NCBI GenBank assembly: GCA_039188505.1
Contig: JBCCZC010000143.1
Span: 1-12,567 of the forward strand
Reading direction: 5' to 3'
Origin: JBCCZC01 sp039188505
GTDB lineage: Bacteria > Pseudomonadota > Gammaproteobacteria > Xanthomonadales > SZUA-38
Length of the DNA: 12,567 nt
Made by a program: the position numbers and the translations under genes
Notes under the pieces: model-generated
Database searches by the model: none
Seen by the model: only the letters and a program-made list of their open reading frames with translations
Told to the model about the DNA's origin: nothing
Shown: positions 1 to 7,500 of the stretch, piece after piece
Numbering within the stretch: position 1 is the stretch's first letter
Layout: each line of letters opens with the position of its first letter

Positions 1-340
1 CGTCGGGGCTGACAAAGCCGTAGCCGTCGGGATGGCCGATCACGCGGCCCGGCTCGAGATCGAGCTTCTGCGCGATGCCGTAGCCTTCGCGTCGGTTCTT
101 GATGAGCTGGCCGGCCTTGATCATGGCGGTCAGGCGGCGCCGCAGGGCCTCACGATCGCGATCGAGGCTGAGGCCGAGGACCTCGGCGATGCGGCCTTCC
201 TTCATCAGTTCTCCGTGCTCGTTGAGCATGGCGAGGATGGCTTCACGGCTGGGAATGGGGTGTTCGTAGCGGGACGCCTCACGCCGGGCGTGCGGGTCCT
301 CGATGGCGCGCTTGCCGCGCCGCTTTTTCTGGGTGCTCAA
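1..340 (-). CDS. rnr: Ribonuclease R, N-terminal part (cut by window edge)
   Basis: Partial gene; about 113 N-terminal codons are present and the rest lies beyond position 1. RNase R is a processive 3'-to-5' exoribonuclease of the RNB family that degrades structured RNA and helps in rRNA/tmRNA quality control in the cytoplasm. The translation shows a basic start (STQKKRRGKR), then the family-typical NPIPSREAIL-like segment (here HPIPSREAIL), a winged-helix domain ending in RRRLTAMIKAGQL, and the start of the first cold-shock OB domain (GRVIGHPDGYGFVSPD). These match the order and wording of E. coli RNase R. The start chosen is TTG at 340-338; the frame upstream has no ATG or GTG, and a CAGG lies about 8 bases before it. 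The catalytic RNB domain cannot be checked here. Family assignment is confident; the rare TTG start is less so. Confidence 0.9.
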   Translation of the reverse strand, partial: MSTQKKRRGKRAIEDPHARREASRYEHPIPSREAILAMLNEHGELMKEGRIAEVLGLSLDRDREALRRRLTAMIKAGQLIKNRREGYGIAQKLDLEPGRVIGHPDGYGFVSPD

Positions 341-384
341 GAAAGGTACCTGGGGGAAGGGCGGAATGTGGTCCGCAAAGCACC

Positions 385-390
385 ATTGTA
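385..390 (-). promoter_or_regulatory. Likely -10 element of rnr
   Basis: On the minus strand the hexamer reads TACAAT (5 of 6 to TATAAT). It would put the transcription start near 378 and give a leader of roughly 38 bases before the TTG start of rnr. The -35 region at the usual distance is poor (GGGCTT-like), so this rests mainly on the -10 and its position just downstream of a hairpin that closes the preceding gene. Confidence 0.4.
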
Positions 391-425
391 GCCGGTTCGC
401 GGAGGCGAAGCCCGGTAGCGCGGTG

Positions 426-451
426 GGCCGGGCCGCCGCAGCGGCCCGGCC
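426..451 (-). terminator. GC-rich hairpin after the YvbH-like gene
   Basis: A perfect 11-base inverted repeat (426-436 with 441-451, 4-base loop CGCA) begins 6 bases past the stop codon of the PH-domain gene. The stem is all G and C. There is no T-run after it on either strand, so it is not a classic intrinsic terminator. It may mark the transcript 3' end or work with Rho. Confidence 0.5.
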
Positions 452-457
452 GGGAAC

Positions 458-1072
458 TCAGTTGTTGATGAACTTCGCGAAGACGTCGCCGAAGTCCTTG
501 CGGACATAGCTGGCGTAGCTGCGCTTCATCCAGGCGAAGGAGTACTCGTTCACCGTCTTGAACTGCGCCTCCGGGACTGTCGAATCGTGACCCCGCGCAA
601 TCGCACTCGCGGCGGTGTCGAGGCTCTTGTAGGCGTAGCTCAGGAGCTGCGAGTTCTCCGACTGGATCGAGGCGATCTTGAGCAGCGCCTTGTAGAGGTC
701 CTTCAGCTGCTCGATCTGGTTCTTGTCGACGTCGATCGAGTAGCTCTCGTCGCCCATGCGGAACTTGATCTCCACGTCCATGTCGATCGTGCCCGCAGTC
801 TCGAGGAACACCTCGGAGATCACGTTGTTGTAGTAGGACTTTCGGCGCAGCATGCGCTTCTTGCTGAGCGCGGTCGTCCCGTCGACGTGGATCAGCGCTT
901 CGTTCGTGAAGCAGTACTCGTCCTGCTTGGACTTGATGAGGAAGTAGATCTTCTCCTCCTCCTCATGCATCACGTAGTCGTCGGCCTCGACCTTGTCGTA
1001 GTCCTCCGGACCGATGATCTTGCCGATATCGCTGAGGCCGAGCGCCTCGGATGCAACGCGTTTGAACACCAT
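458..1072 (-). CDS. PH-domain protein of the YvbH type
   Basis: A 204-residue soluble protein, with no signal peptide or membrane segment. It resembles Bacillus subtilis YvbH and relatives across its length: VASEALGLSDIGKIIGPEDY at the N-terminus, then DYVMHEEEEKIYFLIKSKQDEYCFTN, a bacterial pleckstrin-homology fold (about residues 1-125) containing LETAGTIDMDVEIKF and the QLKDLYKALLKI helix, followed by the helical YvbH-extension region (about 140-204) ending DFGDVFAKFINN. The biochemical role of this family is not established; bacterial PH domains often serve in protein-protein or envelope-associated contacts. The ATG start has a strong ribosome site, AGGGAGGA at 1088-1081, 8 bases upstream. 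It stands as a single gene between a long non-coding stretch and a hairpin. Codon use is GC-rich like its neighbours, so any acquisition was not recent. Confidence 0.85.
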   Translation of the reverse strand: MVFKRVASEALGLSDIGKIIGPEDYDKVEADDYVMHEEEEKIYFLIKSKQDEYCFTNEALIHVDGTTALSKKRMLRRKSYYNNVISEVFLETAGTIDMDVEIKFRMGDESYSIDVDKNQIEQLKDLYKALLKIASIQSENSQLLSYAYKSLDTAASAIARGHDSTVPEAQFKTVNEYSFAWMKRSYASYVRKDFGDVFAKFINN

Positions 1073-1100
1073 GCTGTGCTTCCTCCCTGGTTGGATCTGA

Positions 1101-1106
1101 AGATTA
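1101..1106 (-). promoter_or_regulatory. Possible -10 element of the YvbH-like gene
   Basis: Minus-strand TAATCT lies 28 bases upstream of the ATG and just before the strong Shine-Dalgarno sequence, which would give a leader of about 20 bases. No good -35 is seen at 16-18 bases, so the call is tentative. Confidence 0.3.
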
Positions 1107-1164
1107 GCACGCGCCGCCTGGCTGACCTCGCCAGCCGCGGATCACAGCGCGACAACGTGCTCTC

Positions 1165-1189
1165 CCATGCTTCAATGCCGTGAGCATGG
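1165..1189. repeat. Inverted repeat CCATGCT / AGCATGG
   Basis: Perfect 7-base arms (1165-1171 and 1183-1189) are separated by 11 bases, about 95 to 115 bases upstream of the YvbH-like start codon. It could be an operator half-site pair or a small hairpin. There is no T-run beside it, so it is unlikely to be a terminator. Confidence 0.35.
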
Positions 1190-1268
1190 AAACCGCACGC
1201 GGGAACGTCCCTGGCCACCATTGGTGACCGCATCGCGCCGCCGGGACCCGACCGATTCTCCGGAAAAG

Positions 1269-1284
1269 CGTGACGCAGTTCACA
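1269..1284. promoter_or_regulatory. CRP/Vfr-like palindrome GTGA-N6-TCAC
   Basis: The sequence CGTGA-CGCAGT-TCACA keeps both GTGA and TCAC half-sites with the 6-base spacing of the CRP-family consensus (TGTGA-N6-TCACA), with one mismatch in the 10 core positions. It sits in non-coding DNA about 200 bases upstream of the YvbH-like start. No clear promoter lies next to it, so its target, if any, is unknown. A chance match is possible. Confidence 0.3.
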
Positions 1285-1557
1285 CTTCCGCGGGGTGCGG
1301 GGCAATTTCCTACGCCTCGGCGGGTCGCTTGCCCATGCCCTGTTGCACGGCAGCGCGTAACGTGGGAACCGCGTCACAGCACCCCTAACAGATGACGCCC
1401 TCAGGCCGGTGAGCTGGCGACCCATTGCGCTGGCTCCCGGCCACCCTCTGTCCGCATCCATGACCCGCAACGATCGGGGACTCCGGGAACGAACCAGGCG
1501 ATGTTCCGGATGCGACCGGATCGAGCCTACGCGTGCTGAATCACGGCCTTCACGGCG

Positions 1558-1585
1558 TTGACAACCGTCGGGCCTGTGGTACTCT
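1558..1585 (+). promoter_or_regulatory. Promoter of tRNA-Leu
   Basis: A perfect -35 (TTGACA, 1558-1563) is followed after 16 bases by TACTCT (1580-1585), preceded by TG one base upstream as in an extended -10. The bases after it (TCGCGGCC) are GC-rich, like the discriminator of stringently controlled stable-RNA promoters. The start would fall near 1592, about 15 bases before the tRNA. Confidence 0.55.
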
Positions 1586-1606
1586 TCGCGGCCTTCCGAC
1601 GCTCAT

Positions 1607-1693
<87 letters not shown>

Positions 1694-1695
1694 AG

Positions 1696-1740
1696 TCGGA
1701 AACGAAAAGGCCCGCTGCTAGCGGGCCTTTTCGTTTCCGA
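1696..1740 (+). terminator. Strong bidirectional terminator after tRNA-Leu
   Basis: Perfect 21-base arms (1696-1716 and 1720-1740) with a 3-base loop. The inner stem AGGCCCGCT/AGCGGGCCT is flanked by an A-run on the left and a T-run on the right (CGAAAAGG...CCTTTTCG). It can therefore terminate the tRNA transcript on the plus strand and also transcripts arriving from the serine hydrolase gene on the minus strand. Confidence 0.9.
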
Positions 1741-1851
1741 ATCGGCGCCAACGACAGGACCCCCTCCATTTTCTTATCTTCCGTTTGTTGGGTTTGCGGG
1801 GCAGACTCGAGGCGGGCGGTTGAATGTTGGCGTGGGGGCGGGGCTCGAGTC

Positions 1852-1873
1852 GGTTCAAGTCCTCTCCTCGGCA
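1852..1873 (+). pseudogene. Duplicated tRNA-Leu 3' end (remnant)
   Basis: An exact 22-base copy of the T-arm and 3' acceptor strand of the tRNA-Leu at 1669-1690, ending at the discriminator A. It lacks the rest of the tRNA and the CCA (ACA instead), so it cannot make a tRNA. Confidence 0.85.
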
Positions 1874-1880
1874 ACATCGG

Positions 1881-1919
1881 AATACGAAAATACACGCCTT
1901 CAGCGGATCTTTTCGGATT
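1881..1919 (+). other. Degenerate copy of the terminator hairpin
   Basis: In repeat unit B the counterpart of the terminator keeps complementary outer arms (AATACGAAAA at 1881-1890 and TTTTCGGATT at 1910-1919, 9 of 10 pairs) around a 19-base loop that no longer pairs perfectly. It is probably a decayed terminator, though the retained pairing could reflect some selection. Confidence 0.5.
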
Positions 1920-2089
1920 ACGAGGGGGTCAAAGACAGGACTCCCACTATCTTCCTTATCCTCTGTTGGTTGTGTCTGCAGGGCAGACTCGAGTCGTGCC
2001 GGCGAGTATTCGCGTAGGGACGGGCTCGAGTCGGGTCAAGCCCTCGACGCCATTCTCCATCCGGTCATTCGCTACGACGGGATCGGCGC

Positions 2090-3409
2090 CTACTCCCGCG
2101 AGATCAGATACTCCGCTACGGCCTGGTAGGCCGGTAGTGAGGTCGGGTCGATGGCGGCGTTCTTTGCCGTGGGGAAGGACGCGAACCGCACGAGCACCAT
2201 CTCGGCCGTCGGGTCGACGTAGATGGTCTGGCCGTACACGCCGCGCGCTGCGAAGGCGCCGTGGTCGTTGTGGAAGACCCACCACATGCTCCGGTAGCTC
2301 CCGCCCGGAATCGTCTTGAAGCCGCCTTTCGCGAACAGCTCCCGATCACCACCGGCGCGGATGTTTTCGACCACCGCGGCGGGAAACAGGCGTTCGCCGT
2401 CGAGCTCGCCACGGTCGAGCATCAGCTGGCCGATCCGGCCGAGGTCGCGGAGGCCCGCGCTCAGGCCGCCGCCGGCAAACGGTGTGCCGCGACCGTCGAC
2501 CGTCATGTAGGCGTCCTGTTCGGCCCCGATGCGCTGCCAGATCCGCTCCGACAGCAGCTCCGTGAGCTCGCGGCCGGTGGTGCGGGACACGATCCAGCCG
2601 AGCACGTCCGAGTTGACCGTTTTGTAGGCGAAGCCCTCGCCGTGGGCGCCGGCGGGTCGAACCGTCTGCAGGTATTCGAAGTAGCCCTCGGGGCCGTCGT
2701 AGCCCGCGGGCTTGGGCAGCGGACTGGCGGCGGCGGAATAGATCCAGATGTCGGCGTTCGGATCCGCGTAGTCCTCGCTGTAATCGAGGGCCGTGGTCAT
2801 GTCCATGACCTGGCGGACCGTGGCATTGCCGAAAGCACTCCCGGCGAGCTCAGGGATGACCTCCGCGACGGGCTTCGAGTCGTCGAGGGTGCCTTCCACG
2901 ACCAGAATCTCGGCCAGCAGGCCGGTCATGGACTTGGTCATCGACATCGTAGCGTGCTTGCCGGCCTCGCCGAAGCAGCCGGAGTAGCGCTCATAGACGA
3001 TGACCCCGCGATGCAGGATCAGCATGCCGTCGGTGTAGTTGGCCGCGAGCGAATCCGCCCAGGTCATCGGCGCGTCGGAACCGAGCGGTGTGAACGTGAC
3101 CGCGTCGATGCCCGGCTCGAGCGGATAGCGTGGCAGCGGGTGTGGTGCGCCGAGGCCGCGGCTCACCTGCTCGGTGGGCAGCAGCTCGCGGATGTGGCAA
3201 ACGGTCCAGCGCAGCTTCGGGAAGCTGAAGTAGTTGGAGTCGGGCTGGTCGATGCGCTTGTCGGGTGGGGGCGGAAATCCCTGCATCCAGCCGAGCGTGA
3301 CGGGGTCCGAGGCGCGCGCATCGGGGGGAGTCACGTGCCCGTCGGCAACCGTTGCCTCGATCCCCGCGAGAAGTATCGCGGCAAGGGCGAGCAGTGCAGT
3401 CCTTCGCAT
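2090..3409 (-). CDS. Exported serine hydrolase, beta-lactamase (class C) / NylB-like family
   Basis: A 439-residue protein with a Sec signal peptide (MRR plus a hydrophobic stretch, likely cut after VA at residue 22), so it acts in the periplasm. The fold family is serine beta-lactamase/DD-peptidase-like. The nucleophile motif is SMTK (Ser156, Lys159) in the family-typical MSMTKSMTG. The Tyr motif is FAYKTVNSDVLGW (Tyr262), then GGGLSAGLRDLGRIG (313-327). A late RGVYGQ (389-394) stands where classic beta-lactamases have the K/H-T-G motif. This pattern is closest to the 6-aminohexanoate-dimer hydrolase/esterase branch, so the substrate could be an ester, amide or small peptide; lactam cleavage is not implied. 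The ATG has GAAGG 7 bases upstream. It follows the response-regulator gene after 161 bases and ends against the tRNA repeats. The substrate is unknown. Confidence 0.85.
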   Translation of the reverse strand: MRRTALLALAAILLAGIEATVADGHVTPPDARASDPVTLGWMQGFPPPPDKRIDQPDSNYFSFPKLRWTVCHIRELLPTEQVSRGLGAPHPLPRYPLEPGIDAVTFTPLGSDAPMTWADSLAANYTDGMLILHRGVIVYERYSGCFGEAGKHATMSMTKSMTGLLAEILVVEGTLDDSKPVAEVIPELAGSAFGNATVRQVMDMTTALDYSEDYADPNADIWIYSAAASPLPKPAGYDGPEGYFEYLQTVRPAGAHGEGFAYKTVNSDVLGWIVSRTTGRELTELLSERIWQRIGAEQDAYMTVDGRGTPFAGGGLSAGLRDLGRIGQLMLDRGELDGERLFPAAVVENIRAGGDRELFAKGGFKTIPGGSYRSMWWVFHNDHGAFAARGVYGQTIYVDPTAEMVLVRFASFPTAKNAAIDPTSLPAYQAVAEYLISRE

Positions 3410-3470
3410 CGGACGTCCTTCTAGGTAGTCAGATCCAAGGCGCCATCTTCGCGACCGCGATGTGGAAGCG

Positions 3471-3491
3471 CTGTGGCCGACGTAGCCACAG
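3471..3491 (-). terminator. Small hairpin between regulator and hydrolase genes
   Basis: CTGTGGC (3471-3477) and GCCACAG (3485-3491) form a perfect 7-base stem with a 7-base loop, 80 bases past the stop of the response regulator. No T-run follows on the minus strand. It may attenuate transcription into the hydrolase gene, or simply be an operator-like palindrome. Confidence 0.3.
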
Positions 3492-3570
3492 GCCTCCCGA
3501 TCCCGGAGACAGTGTCAGGATGAGATCCGCAAGCGATCGGGTGGTAACTCGGATGAGAGGCCCGAGTCGG

Positions 3571-4506
3571 CTACCGGCTCGCGACGACCGCATTTCGCCC
3601 GCGCCGCTTGCCTTCGTAGAGCGCGGCGTCCGCGCGCTGGAGCAGTCGATCCACGTCGTCGCCGCCTTCGAGCTGGCAGACACCGAAGGTCATCGTGGTC
3701 CGGAGTTCCTGTTCCTCGAATTCCCAGCTGGCATCGGCAATCGCCGCGCGAACCTGCTCGGCGAGTGCGGCGGCGGCGTCGAGGTCGACCTCGCGAAACA
3801 GCATGATGAGTTCCTCTCCCCCCCAGCGCCCGACACTGTGCGGGTGCTGCACGAGGCCCTGAAGCAACGCCGCCAGCTGCTGCAGCACAAAGTCGCCGCA
3901 GCTGTGGCCGTGGCGGTCATTGAAGGATTTGAAGTGATCGATATCCGCAAGGGCCACGACCAGTGAGCGGCCGGGTTCAGCCGCACGGATCTCGCTGTTG
4001 AGTTGATCCACGATGTCGAAGCGATTGGACAGCTGGGTCAACATGTCCGTTCGCGCCATGCGCGCCATCCGCTCGTAGTTCTCCCGCAACTCTTCGTTTC
4101 GCTCGCGAACCGTCTGCAGGGAACTCGCGAGCTCGAGCATCGAATGCGTGCGCGCCTGCAGCTCGATGGCGTCGACGGGCTTGCGGATGAAATCGACGGC
4201 GCCCGCGCCTAGGGCCGTGCGAAGATTCTCCGCCGTGGTCATCACCCCGGTGCACATGATCACGGGAATCTGCGCCATGTCCGGGTCGGCCTTCAGACGT
4301 CGGATGAGCTCGATGCCGTTGATCTCGGGCATGTCCCAATCGGTGATGATGAGGTCCGGCCGCTCCAGCGCCGCGATCTTGAGCGCGCGGGATGCCGACG
4401 TGGACTGCAGCACGTCGTAGTCCAGATCGGGGTTTTCCTCGAAGCAGCGCGCAATGGCGCCCAGGTTCGGGGCCTCGTCATCGACGATGAGGATCTTTCG
4501 GGTCAT
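3571..4506 (-). CDS. Response regulator with diguanylate cyclase (GGDEF) output
   Basis: A 311-residue soluble protein. The receiver domain (1-125) has the acidic pair Asp9/Asp10, phospho-acceptor Asp56 in TDWDMP, Thr86 and Lys109 in RKP, so it should be phosphorylatable. A short coiled-coil linker (about 125-150, rich in Arg/Glu) leads to a GGDEF domain (about 153-311). That domain has the metal site DIDHFKSFND (188-197), HGHSCGD, the active-site loop GGEEL (229-233) and the closing RADAALYEGKRRGRN. It should make cyclic di-GMP from two GTP when activated by dimerisation, as in PleD/WspR-type regulators. The loop ends in Leu where Phe is usual, and the RxxD inhibitory site five residues before it is absent (QHPH instead), so product inhibition at that site is not expected. 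The ATG overlaps the kinase stop codon (ATGA, 4503-4506), indicating translational coupling. Confidence 0.93.
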   Translation of the reverse strand: MTRKILIVDDEAPNLGAIARCFEENPDLDYDVLQSTSASRALKIAALERPDLIITDWDMPEINGIELIRRLKADPDMAQIPVIMCTGVMTTAENLRTALGAGAVDFIRKPVDAIELQARTHSMLELASSLQTVRERNEELRENYERMARMARTDMLTQLSNRFDIVDQLNSEIRAAEPGRSLVVALADIDHFKSFNDRHGHSCGDFVLQQLAALLQGLVQHPHSVGRWGGEELIMLFREVDLDAAAALAEQVRAAIADASWEFEEQELRTTMTFGVCQLEGGDDVDRLLQRADAALYEGKRRGRNAVVASR

Positions 4507-7500
4507 GGTTGCCCGTCCTTCGGTACACCGGCATCGCCCATGCTAACGAGTTCCTTCGCTTCCTGGAGGCGTCGCGCGAAGCGCGCCTCGTCGGCCGCGG
4601 CAAGCGCGTCGCGGACGCCGTTGAGCCAGGCCGCGATGGGAGCGCCGAATTCCTGCTCGATCTCGTCGAGGCGGCGGTTGAGCTCCGTCACCCGGTAAGC
4701 CGGCGTGGACGCGAGCCCGTCGACGCGTTCCAGGAACAGCGCGCGGTTGGCTTCCGGGAGCGCGATCGCCGGGACGGCAGGGGGCTCGACGGTTGCTTCA
4801 TGGGCGTTCACGATCTCGCCGTACGGCGCCGTGGCCAGGGTGAAGAAGAAGGTCGTCCCGCGACCGAGCTCGGAGGTGACCCCGATCTCGCCCCCGTGCG
4901 CCTCGATCGCGAGCCGGCAGTAGGACAGGCCGAGACCCGTGGAGCCGGTTCGCCCCGAGTTTCGCGCCGAAGCCTGGGCAAAACGGTCGAAGACCTTGGC
5001 CTGGTCCGCGGCCGCAATGCCCTCGCCGTCATCGATGATCTCCACCCGCACCCGGCCGTGCGCCGTCGCGCCCTGGCGGAGCATGATCCGCCCGGCGTCA
5101 CCGGTGAACTTGATCGCGTTGGTGAGGAAATTGACCAGCACGCGATCCAACACCTCGGGATCCACCAGCACGAGATCTCGCGGCGAGAGGTGGTTCTCGA
5201 TGGTCCGACCACCCCTCAGAAAGCTGACCTGATCGATCGCGCGCTTCGCCAACGCGTGCAGCGAAGAGGCTTGGCGATCCGGCGTCATCGCTGCGGTTTC
5301 GAACTTCTGCACGTCGAGGATATTCATGACCAGGTAGAGCATCTGACGCGCTGACTTGCGCAGCACGGAGCGATCGCTGTCTGCCACGCTGTGATCGAGC
5401 CCACTGAGAATCGCGTTCAGCGGATTCTTCAGGTCGTGCACGATCATCCCCGTCATGTCCTGCTTGAACTCGTCGAGTTCCAACAGCCGCTCGTTCGCAA
5501 CGCGCAGCTCCTGGGCCTGGCCTTCGATCTGGTCCCTCTGCGAGACCACCTGTTCGGTTCGCAGCGCCACCTGCTCTTCGAGCTCGCGCTGGCGTCTACG
5601 GTAGGTCGAGAGCCGCATCAGATAGAAGGCGACCGGGGCGCCGATGCCGACGATCCAGTAGACCGTTTTCATCCACCACGTGAGCCACCAGGGCGGATCG
5701 ACGATGAGCGCGAGCGACAGGGGCGACTCCTCCCACCGCCCGGCGGCGTTGGCGGCGGTGACCTGGAATTCGTAGGTGCCGTGGGGGACGTTGGTGTAGA
5801 CCGCCTTGCGATCCTCGGCGGTCGTTTCCAGCCAGTCGTCGTTCAGCCCGAGCAGTCGATAGCGGAACCGGCTGCGCTCGGGCTGTCGAAAGCCCAGGGC
5901 GGAGAACTCGAAGGCGAAGATGGCGTCCTCCGGGCCAAGCCGGAGCGTTCGCAGCTGTGCGGGAGGCGCCGTCAATCGCGAGCCCGACCCCCACGGGACC
6001 GAGCGGTTGAACAGCAGGAAATCCGTGAGGACGATCGGCGTCGGCACCGACCGGCGAACCAGCTCGTCCGGTCGAAACGCGTTGAATCCCGCCGGCCCGC
6101 CGAAGTACAGCATGCCGTCTCGATCGATCGTGCTGGCGCCCGAATTGAACTCCTTGCTCTGGAGGCCGTCGGCAGCGACGAAATTCTCGAACCTTCCCGT
6201 CTCGGGATCGAACCGGCTCAGGCCCGCGTTGGTGCTCAGCCAGAGGGAACCATCGGTGGCCTGCTCGAGAGCGTAGACCGTGTCGTCCGCGAGGCCCTGC
6301 GCGGTCTGCCAGCGGTCGAAGGCCCCGTCCTCCTCGCGCCAGCGATTGAGCCCGCCTCGGGTTCCGACCCACAGTCGATCCTGGCGATCCACGAGCAGCG
6401 AGAGAACGATGCTGTTGCTGAGCGAGGTCGGGTCATCGGGGCGGTTCTGGAACCGCAGGAAATCATCGGTCGCGGGCACGTGGCGAGCCAAACCGTCCCG
6501 CGTGGCAATCCACAGGCGCCGCTGCGAATCCTCGGCAAAGGCGTAGACGTTGTCGTGGGGCAGGGACCGTTCGTCGTCCGTGATCGGACGGTAGTGCGTG
6601 AAGGTGCCGTCGGGCTGGCGGCGGTTGGCGCCGCCCCGAACGGTTCCGACCCAGAGCGTCCCGGCCGAATCCTCGAAGACGGACTTCACCTGGTCGTCGC
6701 TCAGGGACCGGGGATCGTCGGGGTCATGGCGAAAATGGGTAAAGCCCGCTTCGTCGTCGTTCAACCGGCTCAGCCCACCGCCGTCGGTGGCCACCCAGAT
6801 CCGTTGCCCGCGATCCTCGTAGACTGCGTGCACCACGTTTCGACGCAGGCTAGCCGGGTCTTCGGAGTCGTGGGCGTAGTGGCGCGCCGACCGGCCGCTC
6901 GCCAGGTCGAACAGATCGAGCCCGCCCTGGCTCCCGATCCAGAGACGCTCCCTGGAATCGCTGAGGATCGACCACACGTAGCTGCTGCTGAGGGAGTCCG
7001 GGACGCCGGCCCGATTGCGGAAATGACCGAAGGCGCCGCTGTCGAGATCGTGCTGGCCGACTCCGGCCGTCGTCGCGACCCACAGGAGGCCCTCATCGTC
7101 GATGAAGAGGGAACGGATCCGATCCCCGGGAATCGAGCTTCGATCCGCCGAGTCGTGCCGGAGTAGTTGCCCGCGGCGCGCGGCCCGATCGTAGCGATTG
7201 AGCCCGCCGTAGCTGCCGAACCAGAGCGCACCGCGATCGTCCTCGGCGATTGCGAAGATGACGTTCGTAGCGATGTTGCCGCCTTCGACGGAGAGCTGGC
7301 TGAAGCCATCGCGCTCGCGGTCGTAGCGGTTGAGGCCCGCGGCAGTTCCGATCCACAGCTCACCTTGCCGGTCGGCATGAAGGCTCAGGACGCTGTCGTT
7401 GCTAAGGGCGCCCGCACCGTCGCCGGCGCGGTAGCGGACGATCTCTCCGTCCCGGGTCGACAGGCGCGCCAGCCCGCCGCGGTTCGAGCCGATCCAGACC

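Larger units (their letters stand above)
1107..1557. other. Non-coding stretch with no convincing gene
   Basis: About 450 bases between the YvbH-like gene and the tRNA promoter. Short open frames exist on both strands, but none has a good ribosome site or a recognisable product, and the longer minus-strand one runs into the PH-domain gene out of frame. The stretch contains a 7-base inverted repeat (1165-1189) and a GTGA-N6-TCAC palindrome (1270-1283), given separately. No tRNA-like, insertion-sequence or repeat-array structure was seen. Confidence 0.6.

Noticed and set aside
970..1470. 166-codon minus-strand frame across the non-coding stretch
   Set aside because: Its 3' third overlaps the YvbH-like gene out of frame. 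There is no ribosome site, and the composition is that of random GC-rich DNA.
2261..3424. 387-codon plus-strand frame opposite the serine hydrolase
   Set aside because: The minus-strand product carries a signal peptide and the SxxK and Tyr motifs; the plus-strand text has none.
5391..7166. 591-codon plus-strand frame opposite the kinase
   Set aside because: Antisense shadow of the propeller region; its apparent repeats mirror the blade repeats on the other strand.
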